A stretch of 64,000 nucleotides of DNA from Candidatus Neomarinimicrobiota bacterium (GTDB lineage: Bacteria > Fidelibacterota > SORT01), in the NCBI GenBank assembly GCA_022573815.1, contig JACZTG010000007.1, forward strand, positions 1 to 64,000. The letters are read 5' to 3'. The stretch's first letter is position 1; every line of letters begins with the position of its first letter. Shown one piece after another: positions 49,937 to 59,457 of the stretch. Both the position numbers and the translations under genes were made by a program. The notes beneath the pieces are model-generated. The model worked only from the letters and a program-made list of their open reading frames with translations, was not told where the DNA came from and searched no databases.

Positions 49937-50742
49937 TCGTAAGATTCAGCGCTGCTGGGATAGCTCCCATTCTTCACATCCACACAGAATTTTTTCACAG
50001 CGTCGGAAATGGTTTTTCCTACTTGAGCATAACGCCTGACAAATTTAGGTTCAAATCCGGCGTAGTTCCCGATGAGGTCGTTTATTACGAGAATTTGTCC
50101 ATCGCAATGCGAACCTGCGCCGATTCCAATTGTGGGAATTTGAATGGCGTTTGTTATGTCCGTAGCGGTTTTGGTCTTAGTCGCTTCAATGACAATTGCG
50201 AACGCACCCGCATTCTGAAGAGCAATGGCATCTTCGATAAGCTCATCGTGTGAAACGGAAGTTTTTCCCATTACCTTATACCCACCGAACTCATTTACTG
50301 ATTGAGGTGTCATACCAATATGACCGAACACAGGTATCCCTGAATCCACGAGCGCCTTTACAGTATCGGCAGACCTCTTCCCACCCTCTATTTTAACACC
50401 GTCAGCCTGTCCTTCCTGCATAAAACGCGCAGCGTTTATTTTTGCGGTAGGAATATCAGATTGATATGATCCGAACGGCATATCTCCGATTAACATCGCT
50501 TTAGGACTCGCCCTCGAAACCCAGCGCGTAATGAAAACCATCTCATCCATCGTAATCGGTAGAGTGGTTTCATGACCCGCTATAACCATTGCGGCTGAGT
50601 CCCCGACAAGTATGAGGTCAACACCCGCGTCATCAAGCAGGAGAGCGGTGGAATAATCGTATGCTGTGAGGCAGACGATCTTTTCCCCGTTTTTTTTCAT
50701 CCGGTGCAGCGTTTCAACGGTTACTTTCTTTCTTTTGGCCAT
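49933..50742 (-). CDS. panB: 3-methyl-2-oxobutanoate hydroxymethyltransferase
   Basis: A 269-residue TIM-barrel enzyme transferring a hydroxymethyl group from methylene-tetrahydrofolate to ketoisovalerate, the first pantothenate step. Signatures are KIVCLTAYDYSTALLLDDAG, LILVGDSAAMVIAGHETTL, DMPFGSYQ, GADGVKIEGG-like ADGVKIEGG, and IPTIGIGAGSHCDGQILVIND. Its folate requirement links it to the CADD-type pABA enzyme at 4.5 kb only generally. It lies 12 bp after mnmA. Confidence 0.96.
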   Translation of the reverse strand: MAKRKKVTVETLHRMKKNGEKIVCLTAYDYSTALLLDDAGVDLILVGDSAAMVIAGHETTLPITMDEMVFITRWVSRASPKAMLIGDMPFGSYQSDIPTAKINAARFMQEGQADGVKIEGGKRSADTVKALVDSGIPVFGHIGMTPQSVNEFGGYKVMGKTSVSHDELIEDAIALQNAGAFAIVIEATKTKTATDITNAIQIPTIGIGAGSHCDGQILVINDLIGNYAGFEPKFVRRYAQVGKTISDAVKKFCVDVKNGSYPSSAESYE

Positions 50743-50754
50743 TAGATAATCTTC

Positions 50755-51852
50755 TTATTGTGTTGCATTGATGACGCCTCCCCCGATTAAACGGTCAGAA
50801 TCATAGAAAACTGCCGATTGTCCGGGCGTAACAGCTTCCACAGGGCTTTTAAATTCGACGCTCCATTCGCCATCGGATTTCTTCCGAACCATCGCTTCAT
50901 TACCTTTGTCATGGTATCTGATTTTAACGTTAGCGTTAAATTTATCACCATCTCTTGTATTATCAATAATATTTACATCCGCGAGTGAGAATTCTGTGGA
51001 CATAAGCTCCTCTTTCGACCCGACTCTGATGGTGTTATCCATTGAATTGATCTCAGTGACATAAGCGGGTTCGCCCAGTGCGATTCCGAGTCCCTTTCGC
51101 TGTCCGATAGTGTAATTGGTATAGCCTTGATGAATCCCAAGAACATTTCCTTCCGTGTCGAGAATATCGCCGTCCGGTACAAGCTCCTCGATGCCTTCAA
51201 CATTTTCTCGAATGTACCGTCTGTAATCGTTATCGGGAATAAAGCATATTTCAAAGGATTCAGGAGTTTTAGAAGTGCGTAGTTTCGCCTGTTCAGCCTT
51301 CAATCGAACTTCAGGTTTGCTAAGTTCGCCAAGCGGGAACAACGTTTTTTCAAGCTCGGACTGCTTAAGTCCCCATAGCGCGTAAGTTTGATCTTTATCT
51401 GAATCAATGCCCATTCGAAGTTCGGCAGCGGATTTGGAATCTGCACGATGAATTCGGGCATAATGACCGGTAGCAACAAAGTCCGCATCAAATACTTCTG
51501 CTTTTTCGAGGAGTGTCTCCCACCTGACGAGAGAATTGCATCGGACGCAAGGATTTGGAGTATTACCACGTAAGTATTCGGATTTGAAATTATCTATTAC
51601 TTTTTCGTGGAAAAAATCAGATACATCAAAAACGTAGTGAGGAATCTCCAACTGAGCCGCCACCATTCGAGCGTTCTCGATAGAGCCGAGCGAACAACAG
51701 GAACTTTCCGAACTGAGATTTCCTCCTGCACTTTCAAATTCCCAGTTCTTCATAGTCACGCCGATTACGTCATAACCCTGCTCTATGAGAATTAATGCCG
51801 CCACTGAACTGTCAACTCCGCCGCTTAACGCCATTATGACTTTCTTGTTCAT
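50755..51852 (-). CDS. mnmA: tRNA-specific 2-thiouridylase
   Basis: A 365-residue enzyme installing sulfur at position 2 of wobble uridine 34. It has the PP-loop MALSGGVDSSVAALIL and the first catalytic Cys in NTPNPCVRCNSLVRW (about 105). ADFVATGHYARI follows, then the second Cys in ESFEICFIPDNDYRRYI, and the C-terminal beta-barrel. It overlaps the cysteine desulfurase gene by 4 bp, so its sulfur donor is made from the same transcript. The TusA-like protein at 33.5 kb may help in relay. Confidence 0.96.
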   Translation of the reverse strand: MNKKVIMALSGGVDSSVAALILIEQGYDVIGVTMKNWEFESAGGNLSSESSCCSLGSIENARMVAAQLEIPHYVFDVSDFFHEKVIDNFKSEYLRGNTPNPCVRCNSLVRWETLLEKAEVFDADFVATGHYARIHRADSKSAAELRMGIDSDKDQTYALWGLKQSELEKTLFPLGELSKPEVRLKAEQAKLRTSKTPESFEICFIPDNDYRRYIRENVEGIEELVPDGDILDTEGNVLGIHQGYTNYTIGQRKGLGIALGEPAYVTEINSMDNTIRVGSKEELMSTEFSLADVNIIDNTRDGDKFNANVKIRYHDKGNEAMVRKKSDGEWSVEFKSPVEAVTPGQSAVFYDSDRLIGGGVINATQ

Positions 51853-53024
51853 TGCGCTGCAATCTGAGGCGTTGTTTTTCGGAGTCTTATGACCTGCTCC
51901 TTAATAGCTTGAACCACAAGTTCCACATCTTCCTCGTTGTTTTCTCTGCCGAAAGTTATCCGCACTGTTCCAATTGCCTCTTCGTCGTTTAATCCGATAG
52001 CTTTTAATACGCTGGAAATTTTTACCGCGCCTGAAGAACAAGCTGCGCCTGCTGAGGCTGAAATCCCCTGAGTATCAAGGTTCATTAAAAGCGCTTCTCC
52101 GTCGATCCTTTCAAAAGTGAGAGAGAGATGACCGGGAATACGATGAGTCGGATGTCCGTTTAGGCTCACACCACCGACTTTTTCGGAAAGGAGTTCAAAT
52201 AAATTTTTTGCCATATTTTTCACAGACAGGGAATCCGACTTCAACCGTTCGGCGCGAAGCGCGGCTGCTTTGCCGAAGCCGACGATGCCCGGAACGTTTT
52301 CCGTTCCACCTCTTCTGTCACGCTCCTGATGACCGCCGAACATAATCTGGTCAATCCCAACGCCCGAGCGGACGTAAAGAGCTCCGATTCCTTTAGGACC
52401 GTAAATTTTGTGGGACGAAACACTTGCCAGATCCACATCCAATTCTTTCAGGTCAATGGGTACTTTACCGTACGATTGCACAATATCCGTGTGTATCAAT
52501 ACTCCGGCTTCTTTTGCTATACCGGCGAATTTGTGAATAAGGTTAATAGTGCCGATCTCATTATTGGAATGCATAAGAGAAATAAGGATGGTCTCAGGAG
52601 TTATTTCCGCTTCAAGGTCGTGTGGATGGATGCTCCCGTTCCGGTCTGTAAAAAGGTACGTAATTTTAAATCCTTCTTTTTCCAACACTTTGCAACTGTC
52701 TAAAATAGCGGGATGTTCTGTTTCAGCCGTTATGATATGATTGCCCTTATCCTTCAGCGAATGGGCGATGCCAATTAGTGCCCAATTGTCCGCTTCAGTT
52801 CCGCCACTTGTAAAATGTATTTCGTCAGGAGATGAGTTCATCAGTCCGGCCACTCTCTCCCTGGCTTCCTCTATGAGAAACTTAGCGTTTCTGCCGTCCG
52901 CATGAGTACTGGAAGGATTGCCCCAGCCTTCGCTCATAGCATGGCTCATAGCAGCTATAACCTCAGCGTCAACAGGTGTTGTAGCGCTGTGGTCGAGATA
53001 TATATGTTTATTCGGTTTCATCAT
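51849..53024 (-). CDS. iscS: Cysteine desulfurase (NifS/IscS type)
   Basis: A 391-residue PLP enzyme that strips sulfur from cysteine. It has HIYLDHSATTPVDAEVIAAM at the N-terminus, HFTSGGTEADNWA, SLMHSNNEIGTI and the PLP Lys in SVSSHKIYGPKGIGALYV. The catalytic Cys lies in the loop SASAGAACSSGAVKIS (about 329). Two Met codons start the gene and the second is an alternative. Its stop overlaps the mnmA start, so it probably supplies persulfide for tRNA thiolation and perhaps Fe-S clusters. Confidence 0.95.
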   Translation of the reverse strand: MMKPNKHIYLDHSATTPVDAEVIAAMSHAMSEGWGNPSSTHADGRNAKFLIEEARERVAGLMNSSPDEIHFTSGGTEADNWALIGIAHSLKDKGNHIITAETEHPAILDSCKVLEKEGFKITYLFTDRNGSIHPHDLEAEITPETILISLMHSNNEIGTINLIHKFAGIAKEAGVLIHTDIVQSYGKVPIDLKELDVDLASVSSHKIYGPKGIGALYVRSGVGIDQIMFGGHQERDRRGGTENVPGIVGFGKAAALRAERLKSDSLSVKNMAKNLFELLSEKVGGVSLNGHPTHRIPGHLSLTFERIDGEALLMNLDTQGISASAGAACSSGAVKISSVLKAIGLNDEEAIGTVRITFGRENNEEDVELVVQAIKEQVIRLRKTTPQIAAQ

Positions 53025-53112
53025 TAATTCTCAGCCAAGCAATTTATGAATTCGTTATATCAGATGCAAGAATGGGAGGGGTATTAAGGATCATTAAAAT
53101 CCGTACTTATTT

Positions 53113-54036
53113 TTACTTTGGAGAATCATCCGTTTTTTTAAGAACCATAACGGGACAATTTGCTCTATGCACAACCTTGTTTACCGTACTTCCCATAAGG
53201 AGCCGCTCCAAACCGCTCTTACCCAGCGAAGGAATGATAATGAGGTCAATGCCTTCTTCGTCAGCGTATTCAATTATTTTCCTTCCCGGTCTCCCGTGAA
53301 CTACTCTTGTATAAACTTCAATGCCTTCCAGCGGAGCGTTTGATGTGAACTCGTGAAGGGCTTTTTCAGCATAATCGAGCTGGCTATCTAAAAAATCTTC
53401 TTCCGAACCGTCACCCTCATTTGTATAACCTGAGAGGTCAATAGGCTCTGCTACGTGAAGCAGCGTCAGGATAGCTCCGTAGCTTCTTGCCATTTCTGCG
53501 GCTCTCCATAATGCGTTGACTGATGTAGCGCTAAAATCAACGGGAAGCAAAATGGAACGGTAGTTTGGATACGGATTTTCCTTGCCGTCACTTCCACATC
53601 GAACCGTCATAGTAGGACAATCAGAAAGTCTGATTATCTTTTCCGCCACGCTTCCCATAATGAGCCGCCTGATGCCTGTTCTTCCATGCGTCCCCATGAC
53701 TATCAAATCCGACTTATGCTCGGCAGCATAATTAATAATTTCATTCGTAGGCGAAATACCTCTCCTGAGCACCTTTTCTATTAAAACGGGAGTTTCAATC
53801 ATTCCTTCTTTCGTATGGAGCATCTCTTCGGCGGATGTCATAATCTGGTCATAAGATTTGGAATCCTCGGAAAATACCGATTCGATTTTCCCTCTGTCGC
53901 TTTCATGCACGGTAACGACATGCAGCATTGTCACCGCGCCCTGAAAACGCTCAGCGATAGTAATTGCCTGATATAGGGCGGCATTAGCGCAGGGCGAAAA
54001 ATCGGTAGGCAAAAGTATTTTCCTAAAATTGCTCAC
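53113..54036 (-). CDS. Universal stress protein with two UspA domains
   Basis: A 307-residue protein made of two tandem UspA domains (about 1-145 and 155-300). Each starts with a KILLPTDFS-type strand (KILLPTDFSPCANAALYQAI; RSILLPVDFSATSVNALWRA) and ends with the nucleotide-binding pattern GTHGRTGIRRLIMGSVAEKI or PSLGKSGLERLLMGSTVNKV. Both ATP-binding Gly motifs look intact in the first copy and partly altered in the second. It overlaps the upstream exported gene by 4 bp. It probably helps stress survival through adenine-nucleotide binding. Confidence 0.9.
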   Translation of the reverse strand: MSNFRKILLPTDFSPCANAALYQAITIAERFQGAVTMLHVVTVHESDRGKIESVFSEDSKSYDQIMTSAEEMLHTKEGMIETPVLIEKVLRRGISPTNEIINYAAEHKSDLIVMGTHGRTGIRRLIMGSVAEKIIRLSDCPTMTVRCGSDGKENPYPNYRSILLPVDFSATSVNALWRAAEMARSYGAILTLLHVAEPIDLSGYTNEGDGSEEDFLDSQLDYAEKALHEFTSNAPLEGIEVYTRVVHGRPGRKIIEYADEEGIDLIIIPSLGKSGLERLLMGSTVNKVVHRANCPVMVLKKTDDSPK

Positions 54037-54923
54037 TTAGTTTCCCATCGGTCTAATATACCATTTTTAAATCTAATTCTGACAGATGGAGTTCTGTCAT
54101 AGTGCCAAATTTCTATCAGGTCATCTTTCTCTTTATGGTTGGCAAAAGATATGGGTTTGCCCCACGAGAGAAGCACTGCTTCGCGGGACATTTTCTTGGT
54201 AATAGCTTCATTTTCGATATTTAACCAAAGTTTCTCTTTCCACTCGGGATGAGTCAGTCTCGGATTTACTTTATGAAAAACATTTTCTATAAACTGCGGA
54301 GGTGATTCAGGCGATAGATTCAATTCGGAAAAATTCATATTAATAAAAACTCTTCTTCCATCGGGTTCAATGAATGTAAGTCTGATAGGTTTCCAGGCGT
54401 CATTGCTCCACTCGATATTCCAAAGGAACAGAGGCTCGAGATTTGTGACTGCCTGAGGTATTTCGTAGGCAAGAACGGAATCAAAAGTATAAAACATAGA
54501 GCGGTTATTCCAGAGAATAGCGCCGGTTAGTTTCATAGCTTTTTTGAAATCCTTAATGAAGCCGACATCGGGAAGGTGACCGTCAAAGCTCATGGCGTAG
54601 AGCGTCGTGTCGGAATCAACAATGTCCACAGTAACGAAATACGGATCAAACTGGTCGTCTCTTTTCAGGTCAACAATAATTCCCTTTCTGCCGTAAACCT
54701 GCGATGGAGAAGGATTTATATTTTTAATCGGAGAAAGCGACCAAGATTTATAAGGCTCCTTAATTGAAGAAGTATCAATAGGGAGAAAAAATATTTCTTC
54801 ACCAAGCCACTCAGAAACATTATTGTCGAAAGTCGAATTTTGGGAATAGGCGCTGGAGAAATTAAAAAGCATCAGAATTATCAGAACCATCCTAAAAATT
54901 TGAGAATTATTCGATTGTATCAT
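54033..54923 (-). CDS. Exported protein with BamE/SmpA-like C-terminal segment
   Basis: A 296-residue protein with a signal peptide (about 1-28, ending SAYSQN). The central part (about 30-220) is beta-rich and unrecognised. The last 65 residues, with KMSREAVLLSWGKPISFAN, IEIWHYDRTPSVRIRFKNG and ILDRWETK, follow the layout of BamE/SmpA modules. In these a short helix carries Gly-Lys-Pro before a beta-hairpin ending in a charged tail. It overlaps genes on both sides (4 bp and 17 bp), so it is expressed with the stress protein and phosphatase. Envelope-associated function is likely but undefined. Confidence 0.6.
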   Translation of the reverse strand: MIQSNNSQIFRMVLIILMLFNFSSAYSQNSTFDNNVSEWLGEEIFFLPIDTSSIKEPYKSWSLSPIKNINPSPSQVYGRKGIIVDLKRDDQFDPYFVTVDIVDSDTTLYAMSFDGHLPDVGFIKDFKKAMKLTGAILWNNRSMFYTFDSVLAYEIPQAVTNLEPLFLWNIEWSNDAWKPIRLTFIEPDGRRVFINMNFSELNLSPESPPQFIENVFHKVNPRLTHPEWKEKLWLNIENEAITKKMSREAVLLSWGKPISFANHKEKDDLIEIWHYDRTPSVRIRFKNGILDRWETK

Positions 54924-55521
54924 CAGATGCAGCTAAGTGTTTCGTATCGTTAAGAATAATAGCTCTGGTTTCCATAGAGCCCATAACTTCCAACCGATTT
55001 ATACAGGCGTTGCTCTGACCTATTTCCCAGATTTCCGCGAGTGGCATGGGAAGCAGCATATCGAGTAATATAGTATTGAGACCTCCATGCCCCATAATTA
55101 GAATATTCCCTCTCTGGTGTCCGTTCGTAAGATCTAAAAGGATAGGTTTTACTCTAATTTGTATATCCAGAATAGATTCGCCACCTTCAGGTTTATATTC
55201 CAAGTGAGACAAGCCGCTTTTCTCCTGAGCCTTAAAATATTCATCCCAGCTCTTGCCCTCCAGAATTCCTAAATTTCGTTCACGCAAGCTACTTTCCGGT
55301 ACAAGCACTGCGCCAATCAGGTCGCTGATGATTAAGGCTGTATCGATTGCTCTGTCCAAATCAGACGAGTGAATTGCAGTTATGTCCTTATTCCGCAAAG
55401 CCTCGCCGAGTAATCGTGCCTGCTCAAAACCTTTTTCGTTGAGATTTCCGGGAGTTCTTCCTTGAAGTATTCCACTTACGTTTTCTTTTGTTTGTCCGTG
55501 GCGAGTAATGTATAGATGCAT
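54907..55521 (-). CDS. Phosphoglycerate-mutase-family histidine phosphatase
   Basis: A 204-residue histidine phosphatase of the CobC/GpmB group. It starts MHLYITRHGQTKENVSGILQ with the catalytic His, followed by HSSDLDRAIDTALIISD, the acid residue in ESSLRERNLGILEGKSW, and the second His in ILIMGHGGLNTILLDML. The substrate is not set by sequence; cofactor-dependent mutase, alpha-ribazole phosphatase and general phosphatase activities all occur in the family. It is the first gene of the minus-strand group running toward 53.1 kb. Confidence 0.88.
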   Translation of the reverse strand: MHLYITRHGQTKENVSGILQGRTPGNLNEKGFEQARLLGEALRNKDITAIHSSDLDRAIDTALIISDLIGAVLVPESSLRERNLGILEGKSWDEYFKAQEKSGLSHLEYKPEGGESILDIQIRVKPILLDLTNGHQRGNILIMGHGGLNTILLDMLLPMPLAEIWEIGQSNACINRLEVMGSMETRAIILNDTKHLAASDDTIE

Positions 55522-55891
55522 TATTTATTCCTGATAGAAAGTTAATTTATAATCATTTTATTAAATAAAAAAGCTGGACTTAGCTATAATAGCATCTAAT
55601 GGAAATAAATTCAGTCATCAGGAATTGAGGATTTTTATCTTGACAACAGAATAAATAAATGTAAATTAAAAGCGCTACAGAACTTTGTTTCAACTAACTG
55701 CAAAAAAATTCATAAACAATATCTAAGCGGGAAACAATAAACATAGACGAAAATAGGATAGACTGAATTAGGAACACCTGCCGAAAGACTTAACAAATTT
55801 TTTAAAACATTTTAAATGTTATCTAAAACGCAAAAACTTTTCTGAGTGGCGTTCGAACAATCGAAACTAAATTTTAAAAGGATAGGAATTA
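55522..55891. other. AT-rich divergent intergenic region with the rho promoter
   Basis: About 370 bases with no gene I can support. It contains a promoter with a perfect -35 for rho (55640-55667), leaving a long leader of roughly 220 bases before the rho ATG. A long leader is usual where rho is autoregulated by its own termination. No riboswitch motif was recognised. Confidence 0.5.
55640..55667 (+). promoter_or_regulatory. Probable rho promoter
   Basis: TTGACA (55640-55645), a 16-base spacer and TAAATT (55662-55667). The -35 is perfect; the -10 matches four of six. Confidence 0.5.
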
Positions 55892-57151
55892 ATGGGAATT
55901 GATATAAAAAAACTTCAAACGATGAAAATATCGGAGCTTTCCAAAATTGCGTTAGAGCTGGAGCTACCGGAGGCTTCGAGTAAGAAAAAACAGGAAATTA
56001 TATTCGGAATACTTGAAGCTAAATCCGATAAAGAAAGCCAAATACATTCAAAAGGTGTCCTGGAGATATTGCCGGACGGATATGGATTTTTGCGATCAGT
56101 AGATTACAATTATCTTCCCGGACCTGACGATGTTTACATATCACCTTCACAAATAAAGAGATTTAGCCTTAAAACCGGAGATACGGTTTCCGGGCAGATA
56201 AGACCGCCTAAAGATAACGAGCGATTTTTTGCGTTGCTTAAAGTTGAAAAGGTCAATGACGAAGATCCCGAAAAATCGAGGGAAATAGTCTTATTCGATA
56301 ACTTAACCCCTCTTTATCCCGACGAAAAAATTGATCTTGAGTGCGAACCGAACGGATATTCAATGCGAATTATGAACTTGCTTACTCCTATAGGCAAGGG
56401 TCAGCGTGGACTTATCGTGGCTCAGCCGAAGACAGGCAAAACGATTTTGCTTCAAAAAATCGCTAACAGCATAACGCGCAATCATCCTGAAATAATATTG
56501 ATTGTGCTGCTTATAGACGAGCGCCCTGAAGAGGTAACAGATATGCAGCGTTCGGTGGATGCAGAAGTGGTTTCATCAACATTTGACGAACCGCCGGAAA
56601 GGCACGTCCAGGTTGCCGAGATGGTTCTTGAAAAATCCCGCCGACTCGTTGAGTACGGCAAGGATGTTGTCATACTTCTCGATAGTATAACACGCCTTGC
56701 AAGAGCGCATAATACGGTTGTTCCTCACAGCGGGAAGATTCTTTCCGGTGGTGTGGATTCAAATGCTCTCCACAGACCTAAACGATTTTTCGGAGCTGCG
56801 AGAAATGTCGAAGAAGGGGGAAGTCTTACGATTATAGCAACTGCATTGATTGACACGGGAAGCAGGATGGATGATGTAATATTTGAAGAGTTTAAGGGAA
56901 CAGGAAACATGGAACTTGTTCTCGATCGCAGGCTCAGCGACAGAAGGATATATCCTTCCATTGAGCTAAACCGTTCCAGTACACGAAAGGAAGAGCTTCT
57001 CCTGTCCAAAGAAGAGCTGAACAGGCTGTGGATATTGAGGAAATTCTTAAGCGATCTTAACCCGGTGGAGGGAATGGAATTTCTTTTACAAAGGATGAAA
57101 CGTACTAAGAGTAATAAAGAATTTCTTGCCTCTATGAGTGATTGGAACTAA
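55892..57151 (+). CDS. rho: Transcription termination factor Rho
   Basis: A 419-residue hexameric RNA helicase ending transcripts. It has the N-terminal helix bundle (about 1-45) and the RNA-binding cold-shock-like domain ([34 protein letters not shown]). The ATPase core has Walker A in [15 protein letters not shown] (about 178), Walker B in [17 protein letters not shown], the Q/R loops and [20 protein letters not shown]. No insertion domain is present. The ATG follows AAGGATAGG. The long leader upstream suits autoregulation. Confidence 0.97.
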   Translation: MGIDIKKLQTMKISELSKIALELELPEASSKKKQEIIFGILEAKSDKESQIHSKGVLEILPDGYGFLRSVDYNYLPGPDDVYISPSQIKRFSLKTGDTVSGQIRPPKDNERFFALLKVEKVNDEDPEKSREIVLFDNLTPLYPDEKIDLECEPNGYSMRIMNLLTPIGKGQRGLIVAQPKTGKTILLQKIANSITRNHPEIILIVLLIDERPEEVTDMQRSVDAEVVSSTFDEPPERHVQVAEMVLEKSRRLVEYGKDVVILLDSITRLARAHNTVVPHSGKILSGGVDSNALHRPKRFFGAARNVEEGGSLTIIATALIDTGSRMDDVIFEEFKGTGNMELVLDRRLSDRRIYPSIELNRSSTRKEELLLSKEELNRLWILRKFLSDLNPVEGMEFLLQRMKRTKSNKEFLASMSDWN

Positions 57152-57244
57152 TATAAGCAGAATTCCCCCTGATATTTAGGGACTTCCATATTACATAATT
57201 CGGTGCCGGAAATATACGCCGAGGCTTTTAAGGGGGCCTTATCG

Positions 57245-57901
57245 ATGAAATCAATTCATATCGATATTATTAGAATCAACATAGGTGCGTCAAGTAAAAT
57301 TTCGAGCCATCACTTTAGGGCATTTATGCTTAAAAGATTTGCCGACAGCGATTTAGCAAGATTATCTGAGGGATATGCGGAAAAAGTAAAACAAATTCCA
57401 TTGATCCAATATAAAATAATTGATGATAGTCCGTTTATTTATGCTATGGAAAAAGGAGTAGAAGCAGTAAAAAAAATTCTTCCTGATCTTACGGAGCTTT
57501 ATTTAGGGCATAAAAATTACCCCGTCAAAGAAATTAACGAAGAGGAATCGGACGCTGAAATAGGTATGAGCCAAAAGCGCAGAAAATATTTTTTTGAAAC
57601 TCCCTGGCTCGCTTTCAGCGAATTGGATTATAGTGAGTTTAAGTATCTCTATCAGGAGGAGCGTTCAGCGGCACTTTCAAAAATGCTTATCAGAAATATA
57701 CTCGGAATTGCGAGAGCATTCGAGTGCGAAATAGATTCAAGAATCAAGGTTAAGCATTCTCTAAAAGAAATCCCTTCATTCAAACTCGGCACAACGTTAC
57801 CCGGATTTGTAGGAGAATTTGAAACAAATTTTCAGATTCCGATTCATCTTGGGTTAGGAAATATGTCTGACAGAGGTTTCGGAAGCGTAAAATTAAAGTA
57901 A
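57245..57901 (+). CDS. Cas6-like (Cas6b-type) CRISPR RNA endonuclease family protein, solitary
   Basis: I start at ATG 57245 (MKSIHIDIIRINIG), with AGGGGG nine bases upstream; a GTG at 57203 would add 14 residues. The 218-residue product has the family layout. A first RAMP-like strand is followed by SSHHFRAFMLKRF and LIQYKIIDDSPFIYAMEKG, then FFETPWLAFSELDY and MLIRNILGIARAF. It ends in GFVGEFETNFQIP and the Gly-rich loop LGLGNMSDRGFGSVKLK. From memory this matches Cas6/Cas6b endoribonucleases, which cut CRISPR repeats. Here there is no CRISPR array or other cas gene within the window, and the neighbours are rho and an aminotransferase, so it may serve distant arrays or another RNA. Confidence 0.7.
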   Translation: MKSIHIDIIRINIGASSKISSHHFRAFMLKRFADSDLARLSEGYAEKVKQIPLIQYKIIDDSPFIYAMEKGVEAVKKILPDLTELYLGHKNYPVKEINEEESDAEIGMSQKRRKYFFETPWLAFSELDYSEFKYLYQEERSAALSKMLIRNILGIARAFECEIDSRIKVKHSLKEIPSFKLGTTLPGFVGEFETNFQIPIHLGLGNMSDRGFGSVKLK

Positions 57902-57970
57902 AAGTCAAGTGATTCTTCTTGCGGTGAGGGGTATAAAAACTTATATTCACCAGCTGTAAGGTAACGGAAA

Positions 57971-59161
57971 ATGATAAAACTATCAGACAGAATAAATAAT
58001 ATTCAGCCGTCGAAAACTATGGCTGTAATGGCGATGGCGGCGGATTTAAAGTCGCAAGGTGTTGATCTTATTGATTTAGGCGCCGGTGAACCGGATTTTC
58101 CAACTCCTGAGCATATTAGAAACTTAGCCAGAGATGCAATGGAAGCGGGCTACACCAAATATACTAAAGTAGATGGAATTGTTGAACTCAAAGAAGCTAT
58201 ATCTGCGAAGTTTGAACGAGATAATTCCCTGAAATATTCTCTGGACGAAATAATCGTCACGGGAGGAGCAAAACAGGCAATCTATAATGGTATTATGGCG
58301 ACTATTAATCCCGGCGATGAAGTGATTATTCCGGCTCCATATTGGGTATCATTTCCGGAAATCGTGAAAATGGCGGACGGGGTTCCCGTGATTGCGGAGC
58401 TTGACACGACCAATGGCTGTCGGAGTACAAAGGAAGCGTTTGAGAGCTATGTAACAGATAAAACAACCGCTGTAATATTGAATTCACCTTCAAATCCTGT
58501 CGGTTCGTTGCTTGATGACGATTTTATCGAAGATGTTATTGAAGCTGCACAAAAGCATAACTTGCTTATCATTTCAGACGAAACCTATGAGCGTATAACA
58601 TTCGACAAGGAATATAAAAGTATCGCCTCATATGAGGGAGCATTTGATTTAACATTGACGGTAAACTCAATGTCAAAAACATATTCGATGACAGGCTGGA
58701 GAATCGGCTTTGCGGGAGGTGCGAAGAATTTGATCAAAGCAATGAGCAAAATACAATCGCAAAGTACGTCAAACGCAAACTCTATAGCTCAAAAGGCTTC
58801 CGAGGGAGCTCTAAACGGAGACCAATCTGTCGTTGAATCAATGAAAAACACCTATATGGAAAGACGAGACTTAATTTACAAGGGTCTGAGCGAACTTTCG
58901 GGAGTGGAAGTAATAAAACCCGAAGGAACTTTTTTCATATTTCCCGATATCAGCTCGTATTTCGGGAAGTCCGCTAACGGAAAAGTAATTAATAACTCAA
59001 CAGATTTTTCAGAATTTTTAGTAGAACAGGCAAAAGTGGTAGTCATTCCCGGTGTGGCATTCGGTTCGGACAACAATATACGAATTTCATTTGCTTCACC
59101 GAAAAAAGTATTGACCGAAGGCGTCGCGCGAATAAGTGATGCTCTTAACTTATTGAAGTAA
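57971..59161 (+). CDS. Aspartate aminotransferase-like PLP enzyme (class I)
   Basis: A 396-residue fold-type I aminotransferase. It has LSDRINNIQPSKTMAVMAMA, the IDLGAGEPDFPTPEHI start, YTKVDGIVELKEAI and VTGGAKQAIYN. Substrate and PLP residues appear in LNSPSNPVGSLL and ISDETYERI, the PLP Lys in SMSKTYSMTGWRIG (about 237), and the substrate Arg near NNIRISFASPKKV at the end. This is the Thermus-type aspartate/prephenate aminotransferase group; aspartate use is most likely. It follows the Cas6-like gene and precedes rpmE on the same strand. Confidence 0.92.
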   Translation: MIKLSDRINNIQPSKTMAVMAMAADLKSQGVDLIDLGAGEPDFPTPEHIRNLARDAMEAGYTKYTKVDGIVELKEAISAKFERDNSLKYSLDEIIVTGGAKQAIYNGIMATINPGDEVIIPAPYWVSFPEIVKMADGVPVIAELDTTNGCRSTKEAFESYVTDKTTAVILNSPSNPVGSLLDDDFIEDVIEAAQKHNLLIISDETYERITFDKEYKSIASYEGAFDLTLTVNSMSKTYSMTGWRIGFAGGAKNLIKAMSKIQSQSTSNANSIAQKASEGALNGDQSVVESMKNTYMERRDLIYKGLSELSGVEVIKPEGTFFIFPDISSYFGKSANGKVINNSTDFSEFLVEQAKVVVIPGVAFGSDNNIRISFASPKKVLTEGVARISDALNLLK

Positions 59162-59176
59162 TTACGGAGGAAGAAA

Positions 59177-59392
59177 TTGAAAAAAGATATACATCCGGAA
59201 TATAAATTGCAGACAGTAACGTGCGCTTGCGGAAATAGTTTTCAGACCCGCTCAACTGCCAACGATTTACACGTTGAAATCTGTTCTGAATGTCATCCGT
59301 TCTTTACAGGAAAACAGAAATTAGTTGACTCCGCAGGTAGAGTCGAAAAATTCCGACGGAAATATGGCATAAAAGAAGAAACAGAAGCTTAA
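59177..59392 (+). CDS. rpmE: 50S ribosomal protein L31, zinc-binding type
   Basis: A 71-residue L31 starting at TTG 59177 with GGAGGA upstream. It has [20 protein letters not shown], then [20 protein letters not shown] and [11 protein letters not shown]. The CxC and CxxC pairs make the zinc site, marking the C+ form that is replaced under zinc shortage in many bacteria. A terminator follows after 21 bases. Confidence 0.96.
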   Translation: MKKDIHPEYKLQTVTCACGNSFQTRSTANDLHVEICSECHPFFTGKQKLVDSAGRVEKFRRKYGIKEETEA

Positions 59393-59413
59393 GAGAAAAA
59401 ATCATTATAATCG

Positions 59414-59446
59414 GGCGCCGGAATAGTTTATTTCGGCGCCTCTTTT
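59414..59446 (+). terminator. Terminator after rpmE
   Basis: GGCGCCG (59414-59420) pairs with CGGCGCC (59434-59440), extended by A-T pairs into the loop, and is followed by TCTTTT. Confidence 0.85.
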
Positions 59447-59457
59447 GATATAATAAA

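Noticed and set aside
57151-57970. CRISPR array next to the Cas6-like gene
   Set aside because: No spaced direct repeats of 25-40 bases occur here or anywhere I looked in the window.
59449-59454. TATAAT just before the DUF1385 ATG as a promoter
   Set aside because: It is only three bases from the start codon, so transcription would begin inside the gene; most likely chance in AT-rich sequence.
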